Part shown: positions 10,928-22,576 of the stretch, piece by piece
Numbering within the stretch: position 1 is the first letter of the stretch
Layout of the letters: every line of letters begins with the position of its first letter
NCBI GenBank assembly: GCA_024663395.1
Contig: JANFAH010000002.1
Coordinates: forward strand, 868,001-932,000
Direction of reading: 5' to 3'
Source of the DNA: Pisolithus tinctorius
Taxonomy: Eukaryota; Basidiomycota; Agaricomycetes; Boletales; Pisolithaceae
DNA length: 64,000 nucleotides
Made by a program: the position numbers and the translations under genes
Notes under the pieces: model-generated
Told to the model about the DNA's origin: nothing
What the model saw: the letters and a program-made list of their open reading frames with translations, nothing else
Database searches by the model: none

Positions 10928-12891
10928 ATGTCTCCCAATGCGGACTTTGTTCCGGAGCCATACATTTTCGAAGAAGTCGATCTTTGTCCACATGCTGATG
11001 GTCGGTTCAGCCTTGTCGATTGCTTCCAATGGCCTCAAACATATGAAAACAACTATGAATATGCTGTTTGCATACCTTGAAAAAATATGGTCCCTACTCT
11101 CAATATTGCTTGGTTCACTCCAACATCCACGGATTTCGTCCTTCCACTCGGCTCTGTGTATCCAGTGGGAATGCTTGAAGAGACAAAGGTCAAGGCCTTT
11201 GAAGAACTACTTCAGCAACTGCGCAGCTGCTACCACCCCCTCTGCAATCGACCTGTGGGTCGAGACCTTATGACCCAACTAGTGCGGTCAGTTCAACATG
11301 AGGTTTTGCGCTTGCAGCATCACCCCCTTTTATTCCGAGACCTCGTCATTTTTGTTGCCCAGCTTCAGCGCAAGCTGCTTGACATTTACACTTTGCTCGA
11401 ATACATTGAGATCCTCTACCCGCTTCTTTCGTCTCCCTGCTCAAAACCTGTACACGCAAACCCCACCTGGATGGGGTGCTTCACAAAGGATACTGCCACT
11501 TGCGAAGCACTGTATTTCGCTGGGGTGCCAGTCTGGCTCATGCATACTGAGGCGTACATCTCCCCTGATATGAATATCAAGGAGCCTGTGAGATTGACAT
11601 GCCCTGAAGACATAGTGAAAGCTATGTATTCCGAAAAGGGGGTAGCTAAGCCATTCCCATCGATCTACCATGGTGCTGGCGGTCTCCTGTGCCACATTCA
11701 CACTCGCAGGGACTATGAGGGTACATTCGTGGAGCAACCAGAGCCCCTGCAAGAATCATTTGCCACATCCTCGTCGAACCCATCTTCAAGCACTGGGAAG
11801 CAATCAATGAAACAGCAGACAAGGGCTGCCAGGGAACAAGCGACTGCAGGCCCCTCCAGAGGTATGTACCCTAATTTTCTTTCTGCTCATTCCTGACCAA
11901 CTTGTAGCTTTGCACCCCAAACAATCAGGTGGTGGGGACTCAGTGAGGTGGGAAGAGCCTGATCTCCCAGAAATTCCCAAGCCCCACAGTCTGTTTGCAT
12001 TGGCTTGGAGGAAAGCTTCAAAGGATATGTCCAGAGTCAAGTCAGGCATTGTGGACCCTGGTTATCGCTTTCTGAAGCCCATGCTGTTGGTCAATGTGAC
12101 CACCCCTGAACGAAAGAAGACTACATGTTGAATTGGCTCTCTGCTCACCCGGCTTGGATGAATTGAGTTGACATTTGGTCTCCGCAGAAGAGCCCTTCCC
12201 CTCAGATGTGGAGGGACTTCCTCAATGGCACTGACACAGAGCGCTTGCCCTCTGGCACCCAGAGTGCATCCACGAAGTTGGCGGTTTGGGCGATTTTGGG
12301 TGACATCATTCAAGCAGCTCATGATGATCCTGTTCGTATGTCGGAAGAGATTGAGTGGAGGGGAATGCAGGTTTGTATTTCATCCTATTTAGATCTGTTC
12401 TTCATACTTATCTTGCGCAGGTCCGGGCTTCGAGCCTTTCAGACCCACCCCTTCATTTCACACGTTCCCTTCTATGGGAACTCTACGAACTCAACTTCTG
12501 CTATGAACTTCGTGCACTCGATCAGGCCCTTGTCCTGCAGCTTTGGCCCGATAGCCTAGATAAGTATACACGCCAATCACTTCTTTGGTCTATCTTCCCT
12601 GGTGGATGTGGTCTTTCAAGTTGGTCGGCGCCTCTTCCTTGGGAGCTGCATGATTTGGGGTTGACTGCTAGTGAGATGGAGGTGGCATTGCCGTATCTGA
12701 ACAAGTTCTGTCAGTTGCTATCTGCATGGCCAGGAGCGCCCTTTCGTTTGAAGTCCCCAATCGAACTGGATGGCTCTGGCAACCAAGCAGCATATGAAGC
12801 CTTCATCTTGGCTTGCGAATTCTACATCCAAACTGCATTTGATTATCTTGGGCATCAACCATCCCTCCCCCACATTTTTACCTTTGTCTGA
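10928..12891 (+). pseudogene. Companion gene upstream of KDZ transposase, function unknown, decayed
   Basis: Three exons are visible: about 10,928-11,863, 11,908-12,370 and 12,421-12,891. They are joined by GT-AG introns (GTATGTACCC to ACTTGTAG; GTTTGTATTT to TTGCGCAG). The protein begins MSPNADFVPEPYIFEEVDLC and carries landmarks AMYSEKGVAKPFPSIYHGAG, HIHTRRDYEGTF, and a C-terminal part with FPGGCGLSSWSAPLPWEL. I believe similar long proteins recur in Agaricomycete genomes, but I know no function. Damage: in-frame TGA at 11078-11080 and 12164-12166, and a frameshift near 12,115 (ERKK then YMLNWLSAHPAW). It sits in the same orientation about 580 bp before the transposase, so co-mobilisation is possible but unproven. 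Confidence 0.6.
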
Positions 12892-13469
12892 CATCCTCTG
12901 CCGCATATCCTTTTTTGTCTGTCCAAATTTGTTTAGTACGAGTATGTACCATGTCATAAAGCAGGCTGAATCAATTCGATGATTCGGAATGTTGCCTGTG
13001 ACTGAACTTTAATCTCACCCTTTGTGCTCACTGCCTTTTTTTTTGTTGATAGCAACGTGTTATTCACTGACACTCCCACTGCCAGGCAAGGAATGTTCCC
13101 ATCCCCCTTCACTGCTATTGACGCTTTATCTGCATCAAGATCTGCACCATTTAATTCTTTGAGACTCGTTCTGCTCGGTATGTGTGACATCTTGATGATG
13201 GGGTTCCTGCTCACTGTGATGTTGATAGTGACTTTTGTTTTTAACTGCTCAAGACTTGTGCTCTGGTAAGTAGGATCCTACTTGGCTGTATGTGGTGATC
13301 TGACAAATTTTCTGCGTAGTTTTTCCCTTCCAGAGGTTCATCATCTGGTCAAAATCCCCTTGGACTGACACCCCCTGCTGACTTCGTGTCGCACTTTCCA
13401 CCACCTGTTGACTTCAAGTCCCAGGTGTACCGCTGTTGGCTTTGCATCGCAGTTTCCAGAACGATCTGA
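12892..13469. other. Spacer between companion gene and KDZ transposase
   Basis: No convincing coding exon. Copies of a (T/C)TGACTTC(G/A)-type 12-14-mer occur at about 13,379-13,391 and 13,405-13,416, as they do upstream (10,228-10,281). Confidence 0.4.
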
Positions 13470-16400
13470 GATGGCTGTTCACCATCCAAAGCCTTGGAAG
13501 CATCACAATGCTTCGCCTTCTATGAGTAATTCTAATATTGTGAGTTTTCCCTGTCTTCAAGCCTCATGTTGTGCTCATCATTTCTCTACAGGCCTCCTCT
13601 GCTTCATCTGTCCAAGCTGGTCTGGTACCCAGTGTACTCACTGACCATCCTTCATCTTTGTCTGGTAATGAGCCATCGCTTTGTACTTCTGGCCCTTCGG
13701 TGTGTGCAATTTCATTATGGTATTCTTCATATCATCTTAGCTCCCCTACAGGTCCTATCAATGTCGTCTGCCTCAACCAACTGGCTGCCTGATGTAGCCA
13801 CTCCATCATCAAACAACCAAGTGTCACTTGGTATACCTGCCCCTTCAGTATGTTCTGATCCTATGTCTAAGAGGTTATATGTGTTTACTTTTAGGTAGAA
13901 TATGACACAGTCATTGTTTGTCCCTCCTCCCCTAGCTCGTCAACACTGCCCTTTTGGTACGAAAGCACTGTACCTCCCTGCACCTCCACCTGTCTTTGTA
14001 CTTCCAGGCTGCCAACGCCATGCTCAAGATACTGCTGCAATGCCACATCGCCCTCAGCACCAACCTGTTGATGTCTTCAATGCTGTGAATGAGCTCGAAC
14101 TCAGTGAGGTTGGCTTGCCTTCATGTCCAAGTGGTTCACAGAAGCGTGAGAACCAATGGCGACGGTGGTCACAAGATATCATTCCAGCACTTCTCAAGCC
14201 CTACATGTGCTATCTCGAGGCATCCCAATCCCTCTGCATGGTGGTAGACCCCCCAGTCATCCATCGATGTTGCACTTGCACAGTGTATCAACTCACTGTT
14301 TGCTGTCTCTTCTTTGACCGTATGTGACCCTTTTGTTGTTTGTTCTTATGATGCTTATGTATACCCAGGTTTGGAGGACGTTGGGATAAGCTACTGTGCA
14401 TGCACCCCAGCTCCTATATGCCTCATGGGCCATGGGTTATTTGCATCATCTCCTGTGGTACCTACTCTGGCAGTTGACCTTCGTGTACTGGAGTTTGTAA
14501 AGAAGCTCTTTGTCCGGCTAACCCCAAACACAACTGCATGGTGTGAAGCACTTGAAAGCTTCCTGGATGGTCAAGGGTATAGACTGCCATTCAAGGTATG
14601 TACTTTTCCAAACACCATCACTGGATCTCTGCCTTCGTCTTCACATCCACCCTGTATGCTACTTCTTGTATTGGTATATCATCATGGTTTGAATGTACAT
14701 GTACCCACACAAATATCTCTGGTGTAATGATGGGTGCTTATTCAAATAATCAGGACAATCTCCGGCGGCATTTCAGTAATGCTTATCATTGGTATACTGT
14801 ATTGACAATATATGTGGAGGACCATATTTCTGCTATGGTCCAGTCCTTTCACCCAAACTCCATGCCACAGCAAGATAGCCCCTGGCCAAGTGACTACCTA
14901 TGTGCTTGCTGTCCTCTTTGCTTTGGGGGAGGTGACTTACAGAGCTCTAACCCTCCTCAGGATGAGTGAGTCAATGACAAGCTCATTGTTGCTGACTAGA
15001 TGACTGAGACCCAATAGCTTTGACTGCATTGTCTGCTTAGATGCATGTTTCACTCAGAAGAGAACCAACAAATCTGCCACTGATGACCCTACCAATCCCA
15101 CCAGCACTGTATTCATCCCTGAGTCAGAGGTGAAGGCCATGGAGGTTTTCATTGAGAAACAGAGATCCCTCCAAACCAGTCAACATCATTCTCAGACTCA
15201 ACCAGCAGGACAGGTTGGAGGATGGAATGAGGGTGCCTGCCTCTGTGTTGGATGGGTGTGGAGATTCTTTCCATGCAGCAGATGAGAAGAGGCAAAAGGC
15301 CAGCACACAATTTTTTGCAGATACAGGGCTTATGGCTTTGTTGTGTTGTCATGATCGTGTCCTCTGGTTGGTTAATATGACATCAGCAGGTGAAAAGCAG
15401 CACTATGCCCTAGCACTGGTGAAACATCTCTTTGACCATCTCCCTGCCAAGATGACTGTTGGCCTCTTATATGACATTGGTTGTCAATTGGAGCATAGCT
15501 GTTGAAAGTGGAAACTCCTTGATGATGGGATACTCTCCAGGTTGAAGTTTGGTATTTCTGTCTTCCATGCTTATGGTCATCAATGGCCATGCCAATTGGT
15601 ATATCACCCACGTAAATGTGTAGGCTTTGGCTTGTCAGATGGTGAGGGGTGTGAGCGACTATGGAGTGCCCTAAAAATGCTTATTCCAATTCTTTGAGTT
15701 TCTGGGGTAAGCATTGACTCTTCTTCAAATATAATTCCAGTGCTCATTTTACCCTTAGTATCATCAGAGATTATTTGTCCTTGACAATCAAATTTGACAC
15801 TTGGACAAGAAGTCTTTTGATGCATTTGGCCAGTGGCTGAGCAGGAAATGGTCCCTCTGCAAAAGTAGGAAATTGGTGGCTTTGGAGGCTCTTCATGCTC
15901 TGCATGTTGACATGCAGACTCTACAGCATGAGTGGGCTGCACAAGTACATGCACAAACTCAACTTCTACCTTGTTAGTCTGTTCCCTTTGTGTGTGTGTG
16001 ATCATATGACTCACCAACCTGTAGGTCAGTCAAAGAACAAGGGTTCTGAACAGTTGGCACATGTTCTTGCCCTGGAGAAAACAGTTGAGGACTATCAGTG
16101 CCATGTGGATCAGTTAGAGAAGGATCTTGTTGATGATCGTGTCAATGACATTGTTGACTACAATCTACAACTTGCTGCAGCAAAAGGGTCACTGTCAAAG
16201 GCAGCCCAGGCCCTCAAGAAGAAAAAGGCTTCATTGGGACTTTCTGCCCAAACTGACCTTCATCTGCTGAGGAACAACAAGTGGCTCCAAACACAAACAA
16301 ATGCACAAGCACTTAAGGTTCGGATAAGGGAATGACTTCATCAGCGCAAGTTTGAGTTCCAGTGACTACAATGGTCATATGGGACCTCTTCCAGTAGTGA

Positions 16401-17277
16401 GCAATTTTTTATTTCTGGCTGCTATGTTCAATAACATCATGTAGAAAACCATTTACAGTCACATGTGGAGTCATCCATAAAACGACGAGAGCCTACCATC
16501 CTGACACTGCAGAGTATGATATGACTGTGTAAGGCACCACCTGGTGCCATCCCTCCCAATCCCATACCTTCTAAAGGTATCTTTCAGCTGGATGTTGATA
16601 GTGATATTTGGCAGGATGGTCTTGAGGAGCTTAGTGCTAGCACCCCATGTTGGCTTGCTGATGAGAGTGTGCGCAAGGGAATCAGGCTGATGTTGGAAGT
16701 TGATTGCTGTAATGAAGAAGAAAGAAGGTTGTCAAGAGAGCGGTCTATCATGCAGGAATGGTTTTCCATGGAGTGGCTGAGTGTAAAGTCTGCTCTGGAA
16801 AATGTGGCAGGTGAGTGCAAATACCATGTTTATGTCCCATCTCATAGGGAGTTAGATGAATATTACAAGTATCACCTGCATGCCTACAGGGATTCCATTG
16901 TTGCAGTATATGTCAAATGGGAGGCCAAGGTTTGACATATGCCATATGCATGGGCTGCATCTAGGCCATGGGGACCTACAGCAGAAGACATCAGGGATTG
17001 CCTTGCTGCCACACATAATCCAGGTGGAACCCATGCTTCAGAGGATCTAACAGCACCAGTATTAGAAGAGAATGACTCTGATGAAGGGGATGTAATGTCA
17101 GAAGGAGATGATGAGCTGTTGATGGCCATTGAAGAGATGGAACTGGAAGAGGAATGTCCCACTGAGCAAGCAAGTGAAGGGGAATTTACAGAGGATGAGG
17201 ATTGGTTGGAGGACATTGGAACTGGTTATTTGCCCTCATCACCTTTGCAGGTGCCATCAAAAAGGCATAGATACTAG
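13470..17277 (+). pseudogene. KDZ (Kyakuja-Dileera-Zisupton) transposase with CxC1-type N-terminus, decayed
   Basis: A multi-exon gene. It has a Ser/Pro-rich N-terminus, then KRENQWRRWSQDIIPALLKP, the cysteine cluster region (HRCCTCTVYQL), APNTTAWCEALES-like RLTPNTTAWCEALESFL, and NLRRHFSNAYHWY. The catalytic part follows: CLDACFTQKR (first Asp), LLYDIGCQLE (second Asp) and GLSDGEGCERLWS (Glu). The C-terminal part has KRREPTI, DSDIWQDGLEEL and LSRERSIMQEWF, and an acidic tail to 17277. Clear introns: 14321-14370, 14596-14752, 16396-16444. Damage: frameshifts around 15,000-15,230 and in-frame TGA at 15503, 15695, 16333, 16363, 16522 and 16933, all where Arg would fit. It is a cut-and-paste DDE enzyme by family. 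Catalytic residues survive, but the gene is not functional as it stands. Confidence 0.85.
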
Positions 17278-17458
17278 ATGCATACCTAAGCTTCATCAAT
17301 AAATAGTTTGTGCCCAGAGAAAAGATATGTATGAGTGATCTACATTCAATGTTACCCTAAGGAACTCTGTTTTATGGTGACCTGCAATGCCTTTGACCTC
17401 CTGCTGGGTCAAGCATTATGATTGATTAAACTAACAAGAGAATGCACATAGTGCATTG

Positions 17459-18060
17459 GAAAATCCTCAGCATTGCTGGGAAAATCCCCAGAGTGGGTGG
17501 GAGAATCCCCAGCATTGCCTGGAGATTCCCCAGGTCAAAACTTGGAGAATCCCCAGTATAGCTTGGAGAATCCTCAGAGTGGGTGGGAGAATGCCCAGAG
17601 CAGGTTGGAGAATCCCCAAGACAGAACTTGGATAATCCCCAGTATACCATGGAGACTCCCCAGAGTGGGTGGGAGAGTCCCCAGAGCAGGTTGAAGAATC
17701 CCAAGCATTGCCTGGAGAATCCCCAGTGGTGCTTGGGGAATCCCCAGGTCATAGCTTGGAGAATCCCCAGAGTCAGTTGGAGAATCCCCAGCATTTCCTG
17801 GAGAATCCCCAGAGTGTGTGGGAGAATCCCCAGCATTGCCTGGAGAATCCCCAGGACATATCCTGGAGAATCCCCAGAGTGGGCTGGAGAATCCCCAGCA
17901 TTGCCTGGAGAATCCCCAGCAGTGCTTGGAGAATCCCCAGAGTGGGTTGCAGAATCCCCAGCAGTGCTTGGGGAATCCCCAGGACATAGCTTGGAGAATC
18001 CCCAGAGTTGGTGGGAAAATCCCCAGCATTGCTAGGAGAGCCCCTAGAGACAGGAGTTGG
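17459..18060. repeat. Minisatellite I: ~21-bp units ending GGAGAATCCCCA
   Basis: About 27 tandem units alternate between forms such as AGCATTGCCTGGAGAATCCCC and AGAGTGGGTTGGAGAATCCCC, with some 23-24-bp variants (AGGACATAGCTTGGAGAATC). The order of variants gives a higher-order pattern. It lies immediately upstream of Gypsy copy A. Long ORFs through the array on both strands are repeat artefacts. Confidence 0.9.
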
Positions 18061-18480
18061 CTGGGAAATTCCAAGCATTGCCTGGAGGATCTGCTGCATA
18101 CCCTGTGGATCCCCAGAGTGGGTGGGAAAATTCCAATGACACCTGGACAATCTTTGACTTGTATGCAATGGCCAGGACTGGAGATCACTGAAGGCTTGGG
18201 AAGCATGGTGAAAGTATATGTCTGCTGTGCCTGGGCAATCACCATCACCAAGTATATTCTACTCCCTCCATCAGATGTCACCAGTCTTTCCTCAGTGGTC
18301 TATGGCCATACTTTTTCACATATTCATATTGTATATAGTGCTCAAATCAGATTCCATGGAAATAGGTACTTGGCATGATACACACTCCTGTCAGCAACAT
18401 GGAGACTCCAAATCATTTTGATTGATCCTTCATGCTGTGATGGTGGTCTATTTGCACTGGAGGTTCCCATGACCATCTTG
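18061..18480. other. Spacer between the two minisatellites
   Basis: Unit decay continues to about 18,130, then unique A+T-moderate sequence with no supported gene. Confidence 0.4.
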
Positions 18481-18815
18481 GAATAGGTCTGTTTGGGCTG
18501 GATGCCCTGGGAACAGGTCCATTCAGGCTGGGGAAACTCCCAGGATGCACTGGGAACAGGTCTATTTAGGCTGGAGATTCCCCCAGGATGCCCAGGGAAC
18601 AGGTCCATTTAGGCTGGGGAATCCCCCAGGATGCCCAGAGAACAGGTCCATTTAGGCTGGAGAATCCCCCAGGATGCCCAGGGAACAGGTCCATTTAGGC
18701 TGGGGAATCCCCCAGAATATCCAGGGAACAGGTCCATTTAGGCTGGGGAATCCCCCAGGATGCACTGGGAACAGGTCCATTTAGGCTGGAGAATCCCCCA
18801 GGATACCCAGGAAAT
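18481..18815. repeat. Minisatellite II: 43-bp units
   Basis: Units start GAACAGGTCCATTTAGGCTG at 18,511, 18,554, 18,597 and so on, exactly 43 bp apart, about seven copies. Each contains GGGGAATCCCCCAGGATGCC, sharing the GAATCCCC core with minisatellite I. Confidence 0.9.
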
Positions 18816-19043
18816 AGGTCTATTAACTCACTGGGGAAAGCCCCATTTGGACCCCAGGCACTCTGTTATAGATGTAATAATCCTGGAGAAAGTCCATGTC
18901 TGACACCTTGCTCTGGAGAATCTCCAGGGCCTGGCAAATCTCCAGCAGTCACTGGGAATACCCAGGTGGTCAACACCTATTAGGTGGATACATCTATAAG
19001 AATATATGAACCTAATAGGTCCCCTGGGGGGGGTGACTGAAGT

Positions 19044-20026
19044 GATGGATTCTGGTACATAGTACAAGCTAGGTGTTCTCTGACTTGGTATCCTGAGTGG
19101 CAGATGCTGTGTGCAGAGACAGGACAAACCTTAGGACGATTCATATTTGAACAGATCTTGTGTCGGTGGGGTGCCATAGGAGAGATTGTCACGGACAACG
19201 GCTCCGCGTTCAAATGGGCCCTCGCCTACCTCATGAAGAAGTATGATATCAGGCATATCAAGATTTCGGCATACAATTCTCAAGCCAATGGAGTTGTCGA
19301 GAGAAGACATCTAACTGTTTGAGAAGCTCTCGTCAAGACTTGCGAAGGCAAAGTGGGCAAATGGTCATTGTATGCACCATCGGTGTTCTGGGCCGAAAGG
19401 GTGACAACACAAAAGTCGACGAAACTTTCGCCGTACCAGATGGTTCATGGAATCGAGCTGAGATTGCCGTTCGACTTCACTGAAGTGACTTTTCTGATGA
19501 ATTGGGACAAGGATAAGTATTTGACCGAAGAACTGATATCATATAGGTGCCACCAGCTGCAGCGAAGGCAGGAAGACTTACGGCAGGTTTGTCAACAGGT
19601 ATACAAGGCACGGTGCCAGACAGCAAAGGAGTTCGAACAGAGGGTGAAAGGGTCAATACGAAGCTACGAGTTCGAACCAGGAGCGCTAGTCTTAGCTCAC
19701 AATATGAGAATCGAGAAGGAACTCGATCACAAGACGAAGCCAAGATACCTAGGCCCTATGGTTGTCGTCAGGTGAATGGAAGGGGGTTCATACCTATTAG
19801 CTGAGTTTGATGGCTTGATTTCCTGACTTCAATACGCCGCTTTTTGCTTACTCCCTTATTATTCTAGGAAACGAATCTCGATAGCAGTAGAAGAACTCAC
19901 AAACCGAAGTGAAGAAGAGCTGTGCAGGCTCGAAGAAGAATTGATAGAGGATGGATTGATCCCCAAAGCCAAAGACATCTTACAAGAACAGGACGTCAAA
20001 GAGAGCGAGTCAGGTGAGAGTATCTG
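19044..20026 (+). pseudogene. Gypsy A integrase core and C-terminus
   Basis: Starts within YIVQARCSL-like sequence. The second catalytic Asp is in VTDNGSAF, and Glu is present in YNSQANGVVERRH (codon 19299-19301). PSVFWAERVTTQKSTKLSPY and [12 protein letters not shown] follow, with a stop at 20024-20026. One TGA (19320-19322) breaks the frame; copy B has CGA at the same codon. A further frameshift lies near 19,775. The first catalytic Asp region is deleted. Compared with copy B this copy keeps most CpGs. Confidence 0.8.
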
Positions 20027-20277
20027 AGGCCTCCAGTTGTAGATATTGGTGTACTTGTTCAACTGAGGCACTTTGACTATCGGCTCGAATTTGAGCGTAA
20101 TTCGGTGCGACTTGCACCCCGACTTGCACATGCAAAAAAAAATAAAATAAATAAGTCACGACTTTCGGACAACTCGAACAGTGCTGATCAATTCTGTGTT
20201 GGACAGGGATATACATGAGGTACAACGATGGGGCTGTTGAAGCCCAGGAAAGAAATAGTGCAAAATACTTAGTCGCA

Positions 20278-20670
20278 CGATTTCCTCTTGCCCAAAGCCT
20301 TCTCAGATGCGACATGGCCCTTCGAGGCCTGGTCTAACACTTTGGTCGCAGCGTGAAGGGCTTCGCAAAGTACGACCAACATCTCGGCATTGGAAAGCGC
20401 AGGCAGCGAAGGAGGGGAGCTAGAAGTCGAGGGGGTTGGCACCGAGTTAGAGGAAGATGTGCCAGAAGTCGAAGGGGGAGGAGTCGGACTGGGAGATGGA
20501 GACTTGACATGAGCAGGCCTTTGGGTGATTTCGACTACAGGCTTGGCAGGGTACCAAGGAGGAGTGAGAGCAGGAGGGGTAGAGCCTGTGCAAAGTGCCT
20601 GGACCCAGGCTCAGGACTGTGCCGAGTCGTTCTGGAGCGATGTCAGCAAGACACTCTAGGATGAAAAGAG
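20278..20670 (-). CDS. Antisense ORF downstream of Gypsy A, conserved in copy B
   Basis: On the minus strand the frame reads WVQALCTGSTPP, YPAKPVVEITQRPAHVKSPS, a Ser/Pro run, then AEMLVVLCEALHAATKVLDQ and ends KALGKRKSCD stop. The homologous minus-strand frame at 55,895-56,290 reads the same with conservative changes. A TGA upstream of AWVQAL is shared by both copies. Protein type unknown; it could be a gag-like or cargo gene convergent to pol. Confidence 0.45.
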
Positions 20671-21128
20671 AGTGAGCAACATGCACATATAAGGGACAAG
20701 TGTAGCGAAGTTGACGACATCGTGCTGTCACACACCCAAGGTGTTGTGGACATGGTTACAGCTGACTCTGCCTAACTTGTTGACGAGTTGCACACAATGC
20801 CCAAGCATGCAGATGAAGACTAAAGGCCTCATGCGTAGAAAGACTGTTGGATGTTAACAGTCATCCTTTGCACAAGAACGAGTCGTCAGTGCTAAAGAGA
20901 AAAGAGGAAGCGAGTTAAGTGTGCATTAAAAGTTTTTAGCACCCGTGTATGGCATTCCAGTTTTCGTCGTATCTCTGCCATTTCCAAAGGTGTTAACTCG
21001 GTTCCCACACTCGCTTAAAGTGCTCAGCCCCATGATTCTTCCTTCCAAGTTTGGAGAGGATCCTTGCACCCTGTGCGTTTCTACAGCACTCCATCCATCA
21101 GATGCTCATTTCACTAAGTCCATCAATC

Positions 21129-21608
21129 ATGGCCACCTCTTCGTCGATCATCTTGCTTGTCTCATTTGCCAGAGACAGTGGCTACGTATATCTGCCAGGC
21201 ATTCCCACCAGCTTCCGTCCTGAAGCCCCCTGGTTCATCCCATCGTTGTCAGCCCTGTCTCATCCCATGCAGCTTGGTCAGCATGTTCTCCTTGTCAGTA
21301 TGACCTCCAGAAGGACGTTCTTTGGTCACCTCAGGTCTGTCACTTGGTTAGAAAGGTCTTATGTGGTCGTTTCAGTCTCCCCAGTTGATGAAGCATATGG
21401 ATCGTTCCTCCCTGCTCCCTGCACTGTCTTTATTCCAGTCTCGTCCATCATTCTTCCCGCACTGCGACAGCTGCAGTATAGTCTACTGTCCTCCAGCCTC
21501 CCTGATCACATTCATGATGAGTATGACATGCATCTTGCCTTCTTACTGCAAGATCCAGCAGAAGACGTTCCCCCTTCACCTCCTCCTCTGTCAGAACCCC
21601 ATTCATGA
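21129..21608 (+). CDS. ORF within U3 of LTR family A
   Basis: Starts at an ATG 78 bp inside a longer open frame (21,051). This Met is chosen because all three LTR copies keep MA(T/A)(S/P)(S/T)S. About 160 residues: FARDSGYVYLPGIPTSFRPE, QLGQHVLLVSMTSRRTFFGH, LERSYVVVSVSP, EAYGSFLPAPCTVFIPVSS, and an acidic/Pro C-terminus (DEYDMHLAFLLQD, PPLSEPHS). No signal peptide or known motif recognised. It lies about 440 bp upstream of the TATA-like element, hence in U3. Coding conservation across copies favours a real protein; function unknown. Confidence 0.55.
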   Translation: MATSSSIILLVSFARDSGYVYLPGIPTSFRPEAPWFIPSLSALSHPMQLGQHVLLVSMTSRRTFFGHLRSVTWLERSYVVVSVSPVDEAYGSFLPAPCTVFIPVSSIILPALRQLQYSLLSSSLPDHIHDEYDMHLAFLLQDPAEDVPPSPPPLSEPHS

Positions 21609-22044
21609 AGTTTTTGTTAACTTCGCTGAGAGGATGGAAGGGTGGGAGATGCGATCGTGTATGCTCTCATTGCCCCACAGACCCCCAATGCCCTAGCCCC
21701 CTTTGACGCCTGACTCATGCCCTTCAATTCTGATATTAATACTTCCTTATCTGGAAACACCGTCCATCTGTCATGCCGTCTTTGGATCTAGAGATGTCTC
21801 CGCCGAGATCTAACTTGCATCGCCACCCCCTAATGTGATATCAGTGTGCTTACTCAGTTTCTGATTCTGTTTGACTCGTTTTGTGATAATTTGACTATCC
21901 TTGACTCATTCATTGCCAAAACTTACCAATCTTCTTTGCTTGCTTACTTTCCATTTCTCGCTTACTCATCATGGTTACTCAGTCCTTACTCATTACTTAC
22001 CAAGTGTTTGTGCCTTGTTTGTCACAAGCTGTGCTCCCCCCCAC

Positions 22045-22062
22045 AGTATATAAACCCCCATG
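22045..22062 (+). promoter_or_regulatory. TATA-like element of LTR A1
   Basis: AGTATATAAACCCCC in the right third of the LTR, followed by a CAATCAATCAAG stretch, is a plausible pol II promoter for element RNA. Confidence 0.5.
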
Positions 22063-22576
22063 TACTTAGCTACACACAATCAATCAAGAAGCAATCAGAA
22101 GCAGTCCAGCAATCAGTTCAGTGCCTATCTTGTCGTCAACAGTTGAGGCTCCACGAAGGGGTCTATCTGTCATCATTCGTATACTTGGTAGTTGAGGCTC
22201 ATTCAGAAGAGTCTATCTGCCTCCATCATTCATCTGAAGCTTCCTCTTAGTCAGCAGTCTTAGTCATCCCTCCACTCCTGCGTAACTCGTCATCGACTTA
22301 CGCCAGGAGCATATTCTATCAAAAGTCCATTACTCCCAAGTCCTTTCGGCTGAACACCCCTGCTCTGTTCAGCATCCCCTTCTCAATCAGCATTCATTCA
22401 TCCTCTCCTGCATAACTCGTCGTCGACTTGCGCCAGGAGCACCTCTACTTGAAGTTCCCCCCACATATAGGTTTCTGCACTCCAGGTTCCATGGAGGCAC
22501 ACCACCACTCACTCTACATTTGTCTTTTGTGTTGGTTTTGGTTGGTTTTCACCACCTTTCCACACTTTGACTCACA

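Larger units (their letters stand above)
18830..20725 (+). mobile_element. Ty3/Gypsy copy A, internally deleted
   Basis: Leader sequence with CTGGAGAA motifs and a conserved AATAGGT region (18,960-19,036) matches the leader of copy B (51,240-51,325). It jumps directly to the integrase core at 19,044. Relative to copy B about 3.33 kb (protease, RT, RNase H, N-terminal integrase) is missing between two CTGAAGT heptamers. The 3' part matches copy B to about 20,720, where LTR A1 interrupts. LTRs of this family were not identified. Confidence 0.75.
20726..22576 (+). mobile_element. LTR, family A copy 1 (1,851 bp, solo)
   Basis: Runs from TGTCACACACCCAAGGTG to CTTTGACTCACA. Copies 2 (34,554-36,367) and 3 (40,936-42,031) on the minus strand share both ends. 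It is the most CpG-rich of the three. It carries a long ORF (21,129-21,608) and a TATA-like AGTATATAAACCCCC at about 22,048. Flanks CGTGC and CCGGT do not match, so no target duplication supports a simple solo-LTR insertion. Confidence 0.8.

Noticed and set aside
10928..11896. Host enzyme identity for the gene upstream of KDZ
   Set aside because: No known catalytic motif could be recognised, so no function is assigned.
17459..18060. CRISPR-like array of regularly spaced repeats
   Set aside because: Adjacent 21-bp units without unique spacers, in a eukaryotic context. A minisatellite explains it.
17473..18378. Long overlapping ORFs on both strands (up to 235 codons) across the minisatellite
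   Set aside because: Open only because the repeat unit length is a multiple of three; repetitive peptide in several frames at once.
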